A stretch of DNA of 64,000 nucleotides from Ascarosepion bandense (lineage: Eukaryota; Mollusca; Cephalopoda; Sepiida; Sepiidae). The notes beneath the pieces were generated by a model. The model did not search any database. It saw only the letters and a list, made by a program, of their open reading frames with translations, and was not told the DNA's origin. Where the stretch lies: positions 2,656,210 to 2,720,209 of the forward strand of contig JBBBDQ010001269.1 in assembly GCA_037127315.1 (NCBI GenBank), written 5' to 3'. The translations under genes and the position numbers were made by a program. Shown piece by piece: positions 41,101 to 52,822 of this stretch (position 1 is its first letter; each line of letters begins with the position of its first letter).

Positions 41101-41600
41101 TCCCGAAATGGTTTCACATCCGGGTTGTTAGTACCCGATCTTTCTCCTATACGATCCTTCTCAGGGTCAAGGACGGCATTCCAATCCCCCGCTAAAATTA
41201 CCCGCCTCGATGTTCCAAAGAACGACTCGAGCTGCCGAAACAAAGCAGGACGCTCCGCATGGACATTGGGCGCATAAACCCCAATGAGGCGAAAAGACTT
41301 CTCCTTTATGGTAATATCCAGCACACAAATCCTGCCCGCTGGATCCGCGAAGACAAGCGTACACGCCGCACCCAAAGACTTGCTCACTAGCCAGGAAACA
41401 CCTCTAGAACGACCATCAAAACATGCTGAATAGAGATCGTAATCCCTAGACAGTATGCCCTCATAGTCGCCAGCAAAAAACCGGGTCTCCTGCAAACAAC
41501 AAACATCCACCCCGAGGCGCTGGAGATCATGAAGGAGTCTCACCCTCCGAAACTCAGACCTCAGCCCCCGGGCATTCATACTTGCTAACCAGAGAGCCAT
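38138..41600 (-). pseudogene. LINE ORF2 (endonuclease-RT), copy 1, one frameshift
   Basis: It would encode the 1,153-residue ORF2 protein for target-primed reverse transcription. A run of seven C (38,755-38,761) where copies 2-4 have six shifts the frame, giving 952- and 179-residue pieces. Endonuclease residues are present (N9, E38, Y109, D139, N141, D206, D230, H231), as are RT motifs (NLDQSKAFDRVDH; YADD). The start is chosen at the ATG 11 nt after the ORF1 stop, shared by all copies. Because the indel sits in a homopolymer it may be a sequencing error. Confidence 0.85.
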
Positions 41601-41611
41601 TATCAGTCCGA

Positions 41612-43660
41612 TTAGGGTTGAGGAACTGTTCCGAACATGTCCGGTGACAGGACACCGACAGCCCGTCCCATTGAGCCGAGACCCATTTCACTTTTGATAG
41701 TGCCATCATAGGACAGGCCGCCAATGTCCAGGGGAAACGTTAGTTTCAACGCTCTGTAAAGGGAGGGGTGAACATAAACCGGGGTCCTCCCAGAACAAAA
41801 CTGCTGCAAATTTTTGTTGTCCTCATCATGGAAATAAGAAAGGGGAGGGTCTGTTGCAAACGAATCATTTGCCTCCCCTAACATAGTCCATATTTGACGC
41901 GTTCCAGTTCCCGAACGCACGACCGTCAGGATCCTCTTGGCGTTTGGGAAATTGCGCGGGTCCTCTATGTCCTTGTCTTGTAATTTTTGAAACCGAAGTA
42001 GCGGTTTCAGGCGCTTTGAGTGGCTCAGAGCCCTTTGAGCAGTCTCCTCGGAAACTCTACACACGTCCTCCCCAAGGTTGAAGGGAGGTTTCAATTTCTT
42101 CCTTTTTTCCTCACCAGAGGCCGCCTCAGGGCTTCTCTGTCTCTTGCTTTTGTGAGGAGAGAGAGAGGGAGTAGGTGTTGGGGTGGACATGGGCGAGTCA
42201 TCAGGAGAAGCAGGAGTAGAAGGGACACGAGAAGGGACTGGGGATTGATGTTTCAAGGTGGTCATTTTGGACGGGGAAGTGGTCAGAGACTTAGTCATGG
42301 GCGGAGGGGCCATGGTTTTTTTCCGGGAGGGGGAGGAAGGGGCGGAAACGGAAGAGTGTGAAGTTGCTGGTTTTGAGGGTTTCTTATTTTCCAGCTCTTT
42401 CTTAAGTTTCCTAAGCTGAACAATTTTGTCCCAGTTGGGTTCGGGATTCTTTTGCATTTCATTCAATGGCCTGTCCTGATGGACCGCCGGGACGTCGCCC
42501 TTAAAGCTGCCAGAGGGAGTGGGACTGTCGGTGTCATCCCTAGGAGATTCAGGGGACTGAGGTACCGCTGCTCGGATCTTCCCTTTGCCTCTAGCAACGA
42601 CATGCCATACTCCCTCATCCTTGTCCTTAACCACACTTGCGGCAGGCTTCGGAATTTGGGAGGATGGGGGCCGAGACCCACCCGGTTTTTGTGAGACACC
42701 GGACCGTGCCGCTGCTAGGCCCATTACAGGCGTTGCGGAACTACGGTTGTCAGGCTTAGGGGTATTCTGGTCGCCAGCGGCCGGATCACCAGAGGCCTTC
42801 TTCTCTGGGCAGGAAGAGGACAGGTGACCAGTCTGCCCGCACTTCCAGCAAGTTGGTTTTCGGCCAGTCACTATGACCGGCATTTTCCGGCCGCAGTAAT
42901 CCAAGCAGTTGGGGACGGAATCGAAGGCTTCTCGCTCCATTATGATGTCAAATGTCCATCCCCCGTTCAGGTTGTCGGAAGCGGCTGCGAGTATTTGGCC
43001 ATATTTCCTTAAATACGATGCCAGATGTTCGCCGGCAACCTGAGGAGGCACCTCATATACTGCTACTGTGGTCCTTCTTCGGCCTTCATATTCTGTTCTC
43101 AAGATAAGGTCATTAGTGATAAGTTCTCTTTTGATGACTTCTAAACAATCTTCCGGTGTGGGCAGCAGTACGTCCCACATGAAAAAGAGCGGCCCTCTAA
43201 TTACTCTTTGGGGCTTAACCCCTAGGGACACCAGTGATCGGATCACTGTGTCTTTCGTGGAGCGACAAATTTTGCGCGAACGCTTGTCCACCACGAAGAC
43301 CGACACCATTCTCTTTTCAAACTTTTGTAGTTCCTGGGGGTTTTCCAAAAGTCCGTCATCTTTCAAAAGATGGTCGAAACCTTTAGATCTCTCCAGAAAC
43401 TCCGCAATGTTTATAATGCATCTAGGTGGGGACTTCCAGCAATCGGGCAACTCCCCGGCCTTAGCATCTTTATTGTTGTCTTTGGCATTTCTAGTCTTAT
43501 CATCTGTTGCAATCTTTTGGCCTTTCTCGGCCACCATATTTTTCGTCTTACTATTAGACTCATTTAGAGGGGGATATTCCTCTTTATTTTTGTCAGGCGG
43601 GCCCTTCCTGGGCGGATCAAAAATTAATTTCTTTTTAACTGACCGACTTGAGTCGGCCAT
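41612..43660 (-). CDS. LINE ORF1 type A, CCHC zinc-knuckle protein, 682 aa (copy 1)
   Basis: An intact frame. The N-terminus is basic and polar (MADSSRSVKKKL...), then a conserved block with MVSVFVVDKRSRKICRSTKD and LPTPEDCLEV. At about residues 270-284 is CWKCGQTGHLSSSC, a CX2CX4HX4C retroviral-type zinc knuckle. A long Ser/Pro/Lys-rich, probably disordered region (roughly 300-540) follows, with a basic KSKRQRSPE-type nuclear-signal-like patch. The C-terminal block (VHPSLYRALKLTFPLDIGGL) is also conserved in type B. The expected role is binding element RNA and chaperoning nucleic acid in the LINE RNP. It differs strongly from type B in copies 2 and 3. Confidence 0.85.
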   Translation of the reverse strand: MADSSRSVKKKLIFDPPRKGPPDKNKEEYPPLNESNSKTKNMVAEKGQKIATDDKTRNAKDNNKDAKAGELPDCWKSPPRCIINIAEFLERSKGFDHLLKDDGLLENPQELQKFEKRMVSVFVVDKRSRKICRSTKDTVIRSLVSLGVKPQRVIRGPLFFMWDVLLPTPEDCLEVIKRELITNDLILRTEYEGRRRTTVAVYEVPPQVAGEHLASYLRKYGQILAAASDNLNGGWTFDIIMEREAFDSVPNCLDYCGRKMPVIVTGRKPTCWKCGQTGHLSSSCPEKKASGDPAAGDQNTPKPDNRSSATPVMGLAAARSGVSQKPGGSRPPSSQIPKPAASVVKDKDEGVWHVVARGKGKIRAAVPQSPESPRDDTDSPTPSGSFKGDVPAVHQDRPLNEMQKNPEPNWDKIVQLRKLKKELENKKPSKPATSHSSVSAPSSPSRKKTMAPPPMTKSLTTSPSKMTTLKHQSPVPSRVPSTPASPDDSPMSTPTPTPSLSPHKSKRQRSPEAASGEEKRKKLKPPFNLGEDVCRVSEETAQRALSHSKRLKPLLRFQKLQDKDIEDPRNFPNAKRILTVVRSGTGTRQIWTMLGEANDSFATDPPLSYFHDEDNKNLQQFCSGRTPVYVHPSLYRALKLTFPLDIGGLSYDGTIKSEMGLGSMGRAVGVLSPDMFGTVPQP

Positions 43661-43742
43661 TTTTATATTTGCTTGTCACTATATATTTTCCTCCGTAAAT
43701 AATACGAGAATGGAGCGGGGTAGGAAAAATGGTGGGGGGGGC

Positions 43743-43779
<37 letters not shown>

Positions 43780-44700
43780 TCACAAAGTAATGACAAGAAC
43801 AGTAATAATTACAAAATTAGCCTACAATGGCAAAGAATAGAAATAACAAAAGGCTTAGGAAAAAACTTGCCTTTAACGGTGTAATTAAACTCTTACAAAT
43901 ATAAGAGAAGAAAAAGCCTTAAATGGCAAAAATTAGCCTCCGGAGAGGTTAAAAAATAAAAGAAAAACAAATTTATACAAAAATAAACTTTACCAGTTAC
44001 GATAAACTACTACACAGATAAATTTAAAGAAAATAAAACAAACGGAGAGTTGCCTAAACGGCTACTCAAGACAAAGAAAATAGGGGGAGGGGCTAAAATT
44101 AAATTTAAGCGGTTTAACTAAACTTTACAAAATAAATGAATTAACGAAAATAAATTTAAACAACGATTAAACTTTACAAATGTACAATTAAATTAAATAC
44201 ACAAAGAAAACAAATACAAACAAATACATAACAAACAAAAAAGAAAACGAAAAGTCTCCTAACGGCGACTTCCGCAAAAGAAAAACTGGGGAGGGGCTGA
44301 AAAAAGAAAAGTTAAAGTGGAAGAAAAATAAAAATCAGCTAATTCTTCAGCTTCTGGTCAAAAAAGGGGCAGTTAAAAAAATATAAATATGGCACTTAAG
44401 GCCAAACAGATACTGAAAATAAAAATAAAAATAAAAAACTCAAAACGGCCGACCTAAATAAAAACAAATATGGCCGCCAAAAATACGAAAATAAAAACAA
44501 AAAAGCTAGAAGAATAAAAAAGAAAAGAACAAAGTAAATAAACGAAAAAGAAAATAAATAAAAATAAACTTAGCTCAACAAAAAGGTCTTTTTTGTAAAA
44601 TAAACAGTCCAAATAAGTGAATCACAGTTTTTTTTTTAAAACAAAAAGTGTCTGACGCTCGCCAAAACAAGGTCGGAGAAAATGACAACAAACGTCAAAA
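43661..44700 (-). promoter_or_regulatory. LINE 5' UTR, type A (copy 1), with 29-base homopolymer
   Basis: About 1.04 kb. A 29-base A run on plus (T on minus) lies at 43,745-43,773, 85 nt before the ORF1 start. The proximal part (43,661 to about 44,040) is diverged from type B. The distal part (about 44,040-44,700) is nearly the same as in copies 2 and 3. It presumably contains the internal promoter, but no core element can be named from sequence. Confidence 0.6.
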
Positions 44701-45460
44701 AATCTTCTCAAGAACTTCATTATTTATTGTACTGAAGTACAAATGTGGCACAAGGCCTAATACGGGGATGGGGAAGGCTGGTCATCAACTGTCCTATATT
44801 TAACTTAGCTATTCACTTTCGTTGACCCTGACACGCTAACAATAACCTTTCACCATAAAACCACATTTTTACTTACCATTCTTACCACGTCCACCATAAT
44901 ACCTCAGGTTCTCTATGTAGTCCTACTTAACTCCCATATGTACAATGTTCAGTGGAGGGCATGGGCAGAAATAACAACATTTAAAATTCCCCAATGATTT
45001 TATACAATGAAAGTAAGATATATACATGAAACTAAACAAAATCATATTAGTAATAAAAAGCCCCCCACTACTCTAATATTGTGACAGCAAAATCACTTCC
45101 CCGGACGAAACATAATGCGTGGCTTTATGAATATAATACCATATGTCCGATCAGCAATCACTCACACAATCACTCACAGATTTAAACATCATAACAAAAA
45201 ACGAAAAACACACTTGAAAAATAACGAAAGTCGCCACGCATCCACCGGGGAACTAACATTGTTGAACACCTAAGGTGGGAAGGGAAGGGGGGTTAAGCTA
45301 AAGAAAAATAGGGGACGAAAAAGAAAAGGGGGCCAATGAGCAATCATAACCTAGCTAAGTTAACATTGAAGCCAAAAACAGAAAAATCAAACTTTCCCTA
45401 CACTAACCTAACAGGGTCGGGGTGCACATGTTCTGCCCAGCACACCCAATATCCTGATGC

Positions 45461-48400
45461 CTAACCAGCATCGAACAACCACTCCAGGTCAGCACCTTTC
45501 ACTCGACAGAATCGCGCAAGACTCACCCACCTTTTGCCAAATTCAGATGGAGTGAGTCGTTTCCTTTCCGTCCTGATCTTGACTTTAAGCTGATGCTTAA
45601 AGAACAAGATCAGTTGGGAAGAGGTAAACTTCTCATCACCATAGAATTCCTTCTGTCGCGTCGTCCAAATCACGACTCGCATAACACCTAGTAAGCAAAA
45701 GAGCACATAGTGCTCAGCCCTAGATAACGGAGGCACGACATTGCTACAAACAGAACTAGCCTCAAGGACAAAGAACTTTCCACGCAGCATACGAACCATG
45801 AGGTCTTCAAGAAACTTACACAACGGAGCAACAACACTGCAGTGGAAGAAGGCATGATCGACGGTTTCCGTCGTCAGCCCACAACGCACGCAGGTTGATT
45901 TTGGTGTTAGGCCCGCTGCATGAAGCCTCTTGCCTACCCAGAGAGCCTTTCGAATCATCAGCCAGGTGAGTGATGCCTCATCGTTAGTGAGACATTTCAA
46001 CCCAGGCGCCCAAGGCCATATGGAGCGAGCCTCCTGCTTCGTAAGCCCGAGCTCGCCAATCAGTTCATCTTGAACGGCCCCCCTAACTAAAACCCGATAT
46101 AATGCCCTAAGAGACAACGATTGGGCGTTGGAGAGGCCATCCGTAGCCCGCAAGAGAAACTGGAGAGCCAAACGACATTCTTTATAGAAGGAGCACTCGC
46201 CACGAGGAGTACGGCCGGCCTCCTCCTCCGACAAATGCACACTTCTCAGGGATGGAAAGTTTTTATGGACGTCCTCTTGAACGAGGGCGCCGTTCTCATC
46301 CTCCAGCATACACATTCGATCCAGGAATCTAATGCGAAGCGTATGTTGACGAATCTCAACGCTAGGCATGCCCAGACCGCCCTCAGATGGATGCAGGCAA
46401 CAGATCTCGCGACGTACCTTGGGAGACTTGCCTTCTCCCCAAAGGAAGGAGAACAAGAGCTGAATTAAACCCAAACGAATGGCACACGGGACAGGAAGTA
46501 CCGAGAGTCGGTAAAGGAGAATCGGGTAGATGTGCGAAGCACATACTTCCGCCCTCCCCTTTAAGGAGAGCCTCCTCCGAGTCCACAGACGAACTGCGCC
46601 CTCGGCCTTCTCTCGAACCTCCGACCAATTCATTTCCAACTGGAGATCAGGACCGAAAAAGACGCCGAGAATCTTGATCGGCCCGTCCGTCCAGAGGAAA
46701 GGTCCGGGAAGAGAAACTCCCTTCCACGCACCCAATCGCAAGCCAACAGACTTATCGCGATTGATCTTGGCCCCTGTCACCGTCTCATAACATCTGATTT
46801 CTTTGCTGACTTCGTCAATCTCGGCTTTGCTCGACACAAAAACCGAAACGTCGTCAGCATAGGCGGAGTACCTGGCCGAGGTGGTAGCACCAGGTACGGA
46901 AATTCCGCGAAGGACCGGATTCGCCTTTAACTTGCGAAGGAATGGCTCCAACGCAAGAACGTACAGCAAAGGCGAAAGTGGACAACCTTGACGAATGGAG
47001 CGAGATAAAGTGAAGGGCTTCGATCTTACCCCATTCACTTCCACCAGCGCACCGGGGGACTCATACAGCAGTCGGATCCAGGAGCGAAAGTACGGCCCGA
47101 AACCGGCGGCGGAAAGGACAGACTCCAAGAAACGATGGTCAACCCTATCGAATGCCTTGGACTGATCCAAATTGATCAGCGCGGCTTCGGTGTCGGTTTT
47201 CTCGATGATCAGGCGTACCAAATGAAGGTTGTCCTGAATAGTCCTGCCCTTCACAGCACAAGTCTGCTCGGGGCCAATCAGACTAGAGAGGACAGCCTGC
47301 AAACGGCCGGCCAAGATCTTGGCAAAAATCTTTAAGTCAGTATTTAACATCGTTAAAGGCCGATAATTATCTATGCCACCCCCACCGCTCTTGCTCTTGC
47401 GAAGCAACTTGATTACACCCCTGGTGAAGCGACGAGGTATAGACCCCTGCCTCATCCAGTTGTTATAAACAAGAGCCAGCAGAGGAACAAGAACGGACGA
47501 CTGCCTCAAGTACAGTTCGTAGGGAAGACCATCCAAACCTGGAGTTTTGTCCCGGCCAACCAATTTCAGCGCATCCCAGATTTCCGACTCTGTTATGGGC
47601 CCCTCGCACCTAGCCGCTTCAGCCGCCGAGAGGCGGGGAAAGTCAGCCAAATAGGTGTCGAACTGAGCAGAGCTCAGACCGGGCTCCCTGGTGAAAAGAT
47701 CCTGGAAGTAATCCCGAAAAGCTCCACATATACCCACGTCTGTGGTCACGGTACGACCATCCGGCAATGTGATGTCCTTGATATGCCGATTGGCTGCTTG
47801 CCTAGCTTCCTCTGCACGCAATTCTGCGGCCATATTCGTTGCCTCAGAAGACATTCTTTTTAACCTAGCCCTAACTACCAGAGCTTGATCGTTCTTGATA
47901 GCCAAGGAGGCCAGCTCGGCCCTAGCTAAGGCTACGTCCCCACTATTACGGGATTTAACTGCCCGATCAACTTTTTTCTCTAACGTCGATTGCGCCGCTA
48001 AATTAGCTAAGTTGAGCCGACGGCTATAGTCGGCAGCAAACGACCTAATTTTGGATTTAAGTGTATCCCACCACTTATTCCCAACCACAGCCCCCGTCAG
48101 TTCCCGCTTTAGTGTTAGTAAAAGCTGGTGCTGGAAATCTTGGCTATCAAATAATGACGCGTTCAATTTCCAGTAGCCAGCCAACTTAACCTTAGGCTTA
48201 TCTAAGTTTACACGAACCCGGACGAGCCTATGATCCGTGTAAACTATGGAATGGAAACTTGGACAACCTAAGAGCCCTACGTCGACTCTCCTAACTAGGA
48301 CTCGGTCGAGGTAGCTTGCGCGTACCTTCGAATCCGAGCTGCCCCTATTAGTCCAAGTCCACACTACCTCCCGGGGGTGTTCATTTCGGTATTTATCGAC

Positions 48401-48922
48401 AAGATCATTCCTGTCGATAAATTCCCGAAATGGTTTCACATCCGGGTTGTTAGTACCCGATCTTTCTCCTATACGATCCTTCTCAGGGTCAAGGACGGCA
48501 TTCCAATCCCCCGCTAAAATTATCCGCCTCGATGTTCCAAAGAACGACTCGAGCTGCCGAAACAAAGCAGGACGCTCCGCATGGACATTGGGCGCATAAA
48601 CCCCAATGAGGCGAAAAGACTTCTCCTTTATGGTAATATCCAGCACACAAATCCTGCCCGCTGGATCCGCGAAGACAAGCGTACACGCCGCACCCAAAGA
48701 CTTGCTCACTAGCCAAGAAACACCTCTAGAACGACCATCAAAACATGCTGAAAAGAGATCGTAATCCCTAGACAGTATGCCCTCATAGTCGCCAGCAAAA
48801 AACCGGGTTTCCTGCAGACAACATACATCCACCCCGAGGCGCTGGAGATCATGAAGGAGTCTCACCCTCCGAGACTCAGACCTCAGCCCCCGGGCATTTA
48901 CACTTGCTAACCAAAGAGCCAT
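45461..48922 (-). CDS. LINE ORF2, AP endonuclease-reverse transcriptase, 1,153 aa (copy 2, intact)
   Basis: Residues 1-235 form an exonuclease-endonuclease-phosphatase domain with N9, E38 (in LQETR), Y109 (VYAPN), D139/N141 (GDWNA), D206 (YLDRV) and D230-H231. The RT spans about 440-760. It has TPGLDGLPYELY, YRPLTMLNTDLKIFAKILA, NLDQSKAFDRVDH near 583-592, SIRQGCPLSPLLYVLALEP and AYADDVSVFV with the catalytic YADD at 688-691. The C-terminus (about 1,009-1,025) has CVRCGLTTETVDHAFFHC, the zinc motif typical of the L1/Tx1 group. No RNase H. It nicks target DNA and reverse transcribes element RNA in the nucleus. The frame is complete from the ATG 12 nt after the ORF1 stop. Confidence 0.92.
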   Translation of the reverse strand: MALWLASVNARGLRSESRRVRLLHDLQRLGVDVCCLQETRFFAGDYEGILSRDYDLFSACFDGRSRGVSWLVSKSLGAACTLVFADPAGRICVLDITIKEKSFRLIGVYAPNVHAERPALFRQLESFFGTSRRIILAGDWNAVLDPEKDRIGERSGTNNPDVKPFREFIDRNDLVDKYRNEHPREVVWTWTNRGSSDSKVRASYLDRVLVRRVDVGLLGCPSFHSIVYTDHRLVRVRVNLDKPKVKLAGYWKLNASLFDSQDFQHQLLLTLKRELTGAVVGNKWWDTLKSKIRSFAADYSRRLNLANLAAQSTLEKKVDRAVKSRNSGDVALARAELASLAIKNDQALVVRARLKRMSSEATNMAAELRAEEARQAANRHIKDITLPDGRTVTTDVGICGAFRDYFQDLFTREPGLSSAQFDTYLADFPRLSAAEAARCEGPITESEIWDALKLVGRDKTPGLDGLPYELYLRQSSVLVPLLALVYNNWMRQGSIPRRFTRGVIKLLRKSKSGGGGIDNYRPLTMLNTDLKIFAKILAGRLQAVLSSLIGPEQTCAVKGRTIQDNLHLVRLIIEKTDTEAALINLDQSKAFDRVDHRFLESVLSAAGFGPYFRSWIRLLYESPGALVEVNGVRSKPFTLSRSIRQGCPLSPLLYVLALEPFLRKLKANPVLRGISVPGATTSARYSAYADDVSVFVSSKAEIDEVSKEIRCYETVTGAKINRDKSVGLRLGAWKGVSLPGPFLWTDGPIKILGVFFGPDLQLEMNWSEVREKAEGAVRLWTRRRLSLKGRAEVCASHIYPILLYRLSVLPVPCAIRLGLIQLLFSFLWGEGKSPKVRREICCLHPSEGGLGMPSVEIRQHTLRIRFLDRMCMLEDENGALVQEDVHKNFPSLRSVHLSEEEAGRTPRGECSFYKECRLALQFLLRATDGLSNAQSLSLRALYRVLVRGAVQDELIGELGLTKQEARSIWPWAPGLKCLTNDEASLTWLMIRKALWVGKRLHAAGLTPKSTCVRCGLTTETVDHAFFHCSVVAPLCKFLEDLMVRMLRGKFFVLEASSVCSNVVPPLSRAEHYVLFCLLGVMRVVIWTTRQKEFYGDEKFTSSQLILFFKHQLKVKIRTERKRLTPSEFGKRWVSLARFCRVKGADLEWLFDAG

Positions 48923-48934
48923 TGTGATCCTTAA

Positions 48935-51011
48935 TTAGGGTTGGGGTCCGGGACAGAACATGGACGGGGAAAGGATGCCGACAGCCTCTCCCATAGATCC
49001 CTTGCCCATCTCTTTGTCAATGGAGCCGTCACGGGAGAGGCCACCAACATCCCAGGGAAATGTTAGTTTGAGAGCCCTGTAAAGGGAGGGGTGAACCAAA
49101 ATTGGGACCCGTCCTACACAGAATTGTTTAGCTTTCTCTAACATTTCGTCATCTTTTGAGACTATAGGCGGAGACATTTTGATATGTTTTTCTGCCTCTA
49201 GCAGCATGTCCCAAACTTTGGCAGTTCCAGTCCCAGTGCGAACCACCGTGAGTAAGCGTTGTGCTTCTGGGAAGTTGTTGGGAATTTCTATGTCTCTCTC
49301 CTTGCATTTCTTCATTGCAAGAAGAATTTTAAGCTTGTTTATCCTATTTCCAAAGTTTTTCGCTCTTTCCTCTTGGGCATAAGAGATTTTACACACCTCT
49401 TTACCCATTAAATGTGAGGCTTTTGATGTTTTTTTTTTTTGGCTCTCTATCATCTTGGCTGGGGCTCCTATGCCTCTTAGCAGGCAGGGGTAATTTATTC
49501 TTGGGGGAAGGACTGGGAGACGGTTGGGAAGGTATACGGAAAGGGCTGGGGTCCCTACTAAGAGGGGTGGATTTTCTGGGCGTGGGCTGAGCTGAATTGG
49601 TTTTTCTTTTTTCGGTTTTGTTTTTTTCGGGAGAGGATGGGGCAGAGGCCGAAGGGCAGGGTGTACGTTGGGCCAGTTGCTTTTTTAGATCATCTGATGG
49701 ACGAAATGGTCGTTTCTCCAAGGATCGCTTCAGCTCTTTTATTTTCTGAAACTTATCATAACCTGGGTCGTAAGCCCTCCTGAGGTCTTCTAATTTAGGG
49801 GCCGACCAGGCCGAGGCATCGCCCTTCTTGCTGGTGGAGGGAGTGGGGCTGTTTGTGCCTTTCGTCTTAGGGGTATCTGGGGACCGAGGTTCCGCTGCTT
49901 GGCGCTTCCCCCTGGCCCTGCCAACAACCAGCCACTCCCCCTTTTCCTTCTCCGAGGCTGCACTAGCAGTTGGCGAAGGTTTTTCGGGGGGTGAGGGAAC
50001 TTTTTTGTTCCCAACCGGGGTAACTGCCGCACCGGTCCTGGGTATTGGCATGCCCACTACGGGCGAGACGGATGTAACAGGAGCGGCCAGAGGGGGATTT
50101 TGGTCGATTGGAGCCTGGCTTCCAGAGGCCTTCTTCTCTGGGCAGGAGGAGGAGAGGTGACCAGTCTCTCCACACCTCCAGCATTTTGGTTTGCGGCCGG
50201 ACACCATCACCGGCAAGCTCAGGCCCCCTACGTCAAGACAGTTGGGGATGGTCTTGAAGGTCTCTTGGTCGATCATCATATCGAAAGACCATCCCCCGTT
50301 CAGGTCATCGCAGGAGGCATCTAAAATTTGGCCAAACTGCGAAAAGTAGGCAGCCAGATGCTCCCCGATGACCTGAGGAGGAACCTCATACACTGCTACC
50401 TTGGTCCTTTGTTTGCCATCATACATAATTCTAAATGTAAGCTCTTTTGTTGATAGGTCTTCAGTCGCCAATTTAAGGCACTCTTCTGGCGTGGGTAGCA
50501 GTATGTCCCACAAGAAGAAGCGCGCCCCTTTAATTATTCTTAAGGGCTTATACCCCTTTGACTGCAGTGTTTTCAACACTGTGTCTTTCGTGCTGCGACA
50601 AATCTTGCGCGTACGCTTGTCCACCACGAAGACTGACACTATTCTTTTTTCAATCCTCTTTAATTCTTGGGGATCTACCAAGAGCCCACCTTCTACGACA
50701 AGGTGTGCGTAGCTCTTAGCTCTCTCCAAGAACTCCGTCAGATTGATCTTGATTTTCGGAGGGGACTTCCAGCCACAGGGCGATTCCCCGGCCTCATCAT
50801 CTTTCGTTGTCTTGTTTTCCTTTTTTTCTTTATCATCTTCGTCTTCATTTGATTGACCATTATCGGCCATCTTTGATTTGGTCGGTATAAGTTTTTCATC
50901 CTTCTCTTTTGTAGGAAGGGGTGGAAACGTCTCATCATTTTTATCTGGAGGTTTCTTCCAAGGGGGGTCGAATGAGAGTTTTTTCTTTATGGACCGACTA
51001 CTGTCGGCCAT
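48935..51011 (-). pseudogene. LINE ORF1 type B, CCHC zinc-knuckle protein, one frameshift (copy 2)
   Basis: Identical in layout to the intact 691-aa ORF1 of copy 3. A run of 12 T at 49,429-49,440 (11 in copy 3) shifts the frame after about residue 525, giving pieces of 536 and 172 residues. The zinc knuckle CWRCGETGHLSSSC lies near residue 274. The 536-residue upstream piece matches copy 3 without a visible change up to the shift. Confidence 0.85.
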
Positions 51012-51033
51012 TTTGAAATTTTAAACTCAGCTC

Positions 51034-51065
<32 letters not shown>

Positions 51066-52065
51066 CCAAACTATTTAAAAGTATGGGAGGGGTGGGAGAA
51101 GGCGGGAGCAAAATGGGAGAGAGAAAAAAAATACACAAAGTAAACTATTAAGGACAAGATAACGGTTTTACCACAAGAATAAGCCCCGAAGGATTTCAGA
51201 AAATAATAACAAATCAGCCAATGACGGCAAGCAAAAATTACAAAAACTGGTAAATTAAAAACTAGCCTTTAACGGCCACAAATAAACTTTAAGTAAAAAT
51301 TGCCTTAAAAGGCAAGAAACAGCCTCGTGAGAGGTTTAATAAACTATCAGTTAAACAAATTCATACAATAAACTAAACAAATTACAATTACACAAGGGAA
51401 AAAAAATAAACAGAAAAACCAAGGGTAGCCTAAACGGCTACTCCCGACAAAGATAATACGGGGAGGGGCTAAAATTAAATTTAAGCGGTTTTAACTAAAT
51501 TTTAACTACACTTTGCAAAAAGAATTAACAAAAAAAGACAACGATTAAACTTTACAAATGTACAATTAAATTAAATGCAAAAAAAATACAAATACAAACA
51601 AACAAAAAGAAAACGAAAAGTCTCCTAACGGCGACTTCCGCAAAAGAAAAACTGGGGAGGGGCTGAAAAAAAGAAAAGTTAAATTGGAAGAAAAATAAAA
51701 ATCAGCTAATTCTTCAGCTTCTGGTCAAAATAGGGACAGTTAAAAAAATGTAAATATGGCACTTAAGGCCAAACAGATACTGAAAAAAATAAAAATAAAA
51801 ATAAACTCAAAACGGCCGACCTAAATAAAAACAAATATGGCCGCCAAAAATACGAAAATAAAAACAAAAAAGCTAGAAGAATAAAAAGAAAAGAACAAAG
51901 TAAATAAACGAAAAAGAAAATAAATAAAAATAAACTTAGCTCAACAAAAAGGTCTTTTTTGTTAAATAAACAGTCCAAATAAGTGAATCACAGTTTTTTT
52001 TTAAACAAAAAGTGTCTGACGCTCGCCAAAACAAGGTCGGAGAAAATGACAACAAACGTCAAAAA
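51012..52065 (-). promoter_or_regulatory. LINE 5' UTR, type B (copy 2), with 30-base T run on plus
   Basis: T run at 51,036-51,065 on plus (A on minus), 25-54 nt before the ORF1 start. This is the opposite base from type A. The distal part from about 51,420 to 52,065 resembles the type A copy closely (CGGCGACTTCCGCAAAAG, GGGGAGGGGCTAAAATTAAA). The proximal part shows only loose similarity. Confidence 0.6.
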
Positions 52066-52822
52066 CTTCTCAAGAACTTCATTATTTATTGTACTGAAGT
52101 ACAAATGTGGCACAAGGCCTAATACGGGGATGGGGAAGGCTGGTCTTCAACTGTCCTAATTTAACTTAGCTATTCACTTTCGTTGACCCTGACACGCTTA
52201 CAATAACCTTTCACCATAAAACCACGTTTTTACTTACCATTCTTACCACGTCCACCATAATACCTCAGGTTCTCTATGTAGTCCTACTTAACTCCCATAT
52301 GTACAATGTTCAGTGGAGGGCATGGGCAGAAAATAACAACATTTAAAATTCCCCAATGATTTTATACAATGAAAGTAATATATGTACAAGAAACTAAACA
52401 AAATCGTATTAGTAATAAAAGCCCCCCACTACTCTAATATTGTGACAGCAAAATCACTTCCCCGGACGAAATATAATGCGTGGCTTTAGAAATATAATAA
52501 TATCACTTGTCCGATCAGCAATCACTCACACAATCACTCACAGGTTTAAACACCATAACAAAAACGAAAAGCACACTTGAAAAATAACGAAAGTCGCCAC
52601 GCATCTACCGGAGAACTAACATTGTTGAACACCTAAAGTGGGAAGGGAAGGGGGGTTAAACTAAAGAAAAATAGGGGACAAAAAAGAAAAGGGGGCCAAT
52701 GAGCAATCATAACCTAGCTAAGTTAACAATGAAGCAAAAAACAGAAAATCAAACTTTCCCTACACTAACCTAACAGGGACGGGGTGCACATGTTCTGCCC
52801 AGCACACCCAATATCCTGATGC

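Larger units (their letters stand above)
37353..44700 (-). mobile_element. Tx1/L1-like LINE copy 1 (ORF1 type A), near full length
   Basis: Order on the minus strand: 5' UTR 44,700-43,661, ORF1 43,660-41,612, ORF2 41,600-38,138, 3' UTR 38,137-37,398, and a tail of about four ~11-bp AGAACTTC-type units (37,353-37,397). ORF2 architecture (AP endonuclease, RT, C-terminal zinc motif, no RNase H) and a CCHC ORF1 place it in the L1 group, most like Tx1 elements. It is the leftmost member of a head-to-tail array; its 5' end abuts the tail of copy 2 at about 44,703. Confidence 0.85.
44703..52065 (-). mobile_element. Tx1/L1-like LINE copy 2 (ORF1 type B), near full length
   Basis: Minus strand: 5' UTR 52,065-51,012, ORF1 51,011-48,935 (one frameshift), ORF2 48,922-45,461 (intact), 3' UTR 45,460-44,743, stem-loop 44,742-44,727, tail to 44,703. 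The tail runs directly into the 5' end of copy 1; there is no target-site duplication or unique spacer. Length ~7.36 kb. Confidence 0.85.
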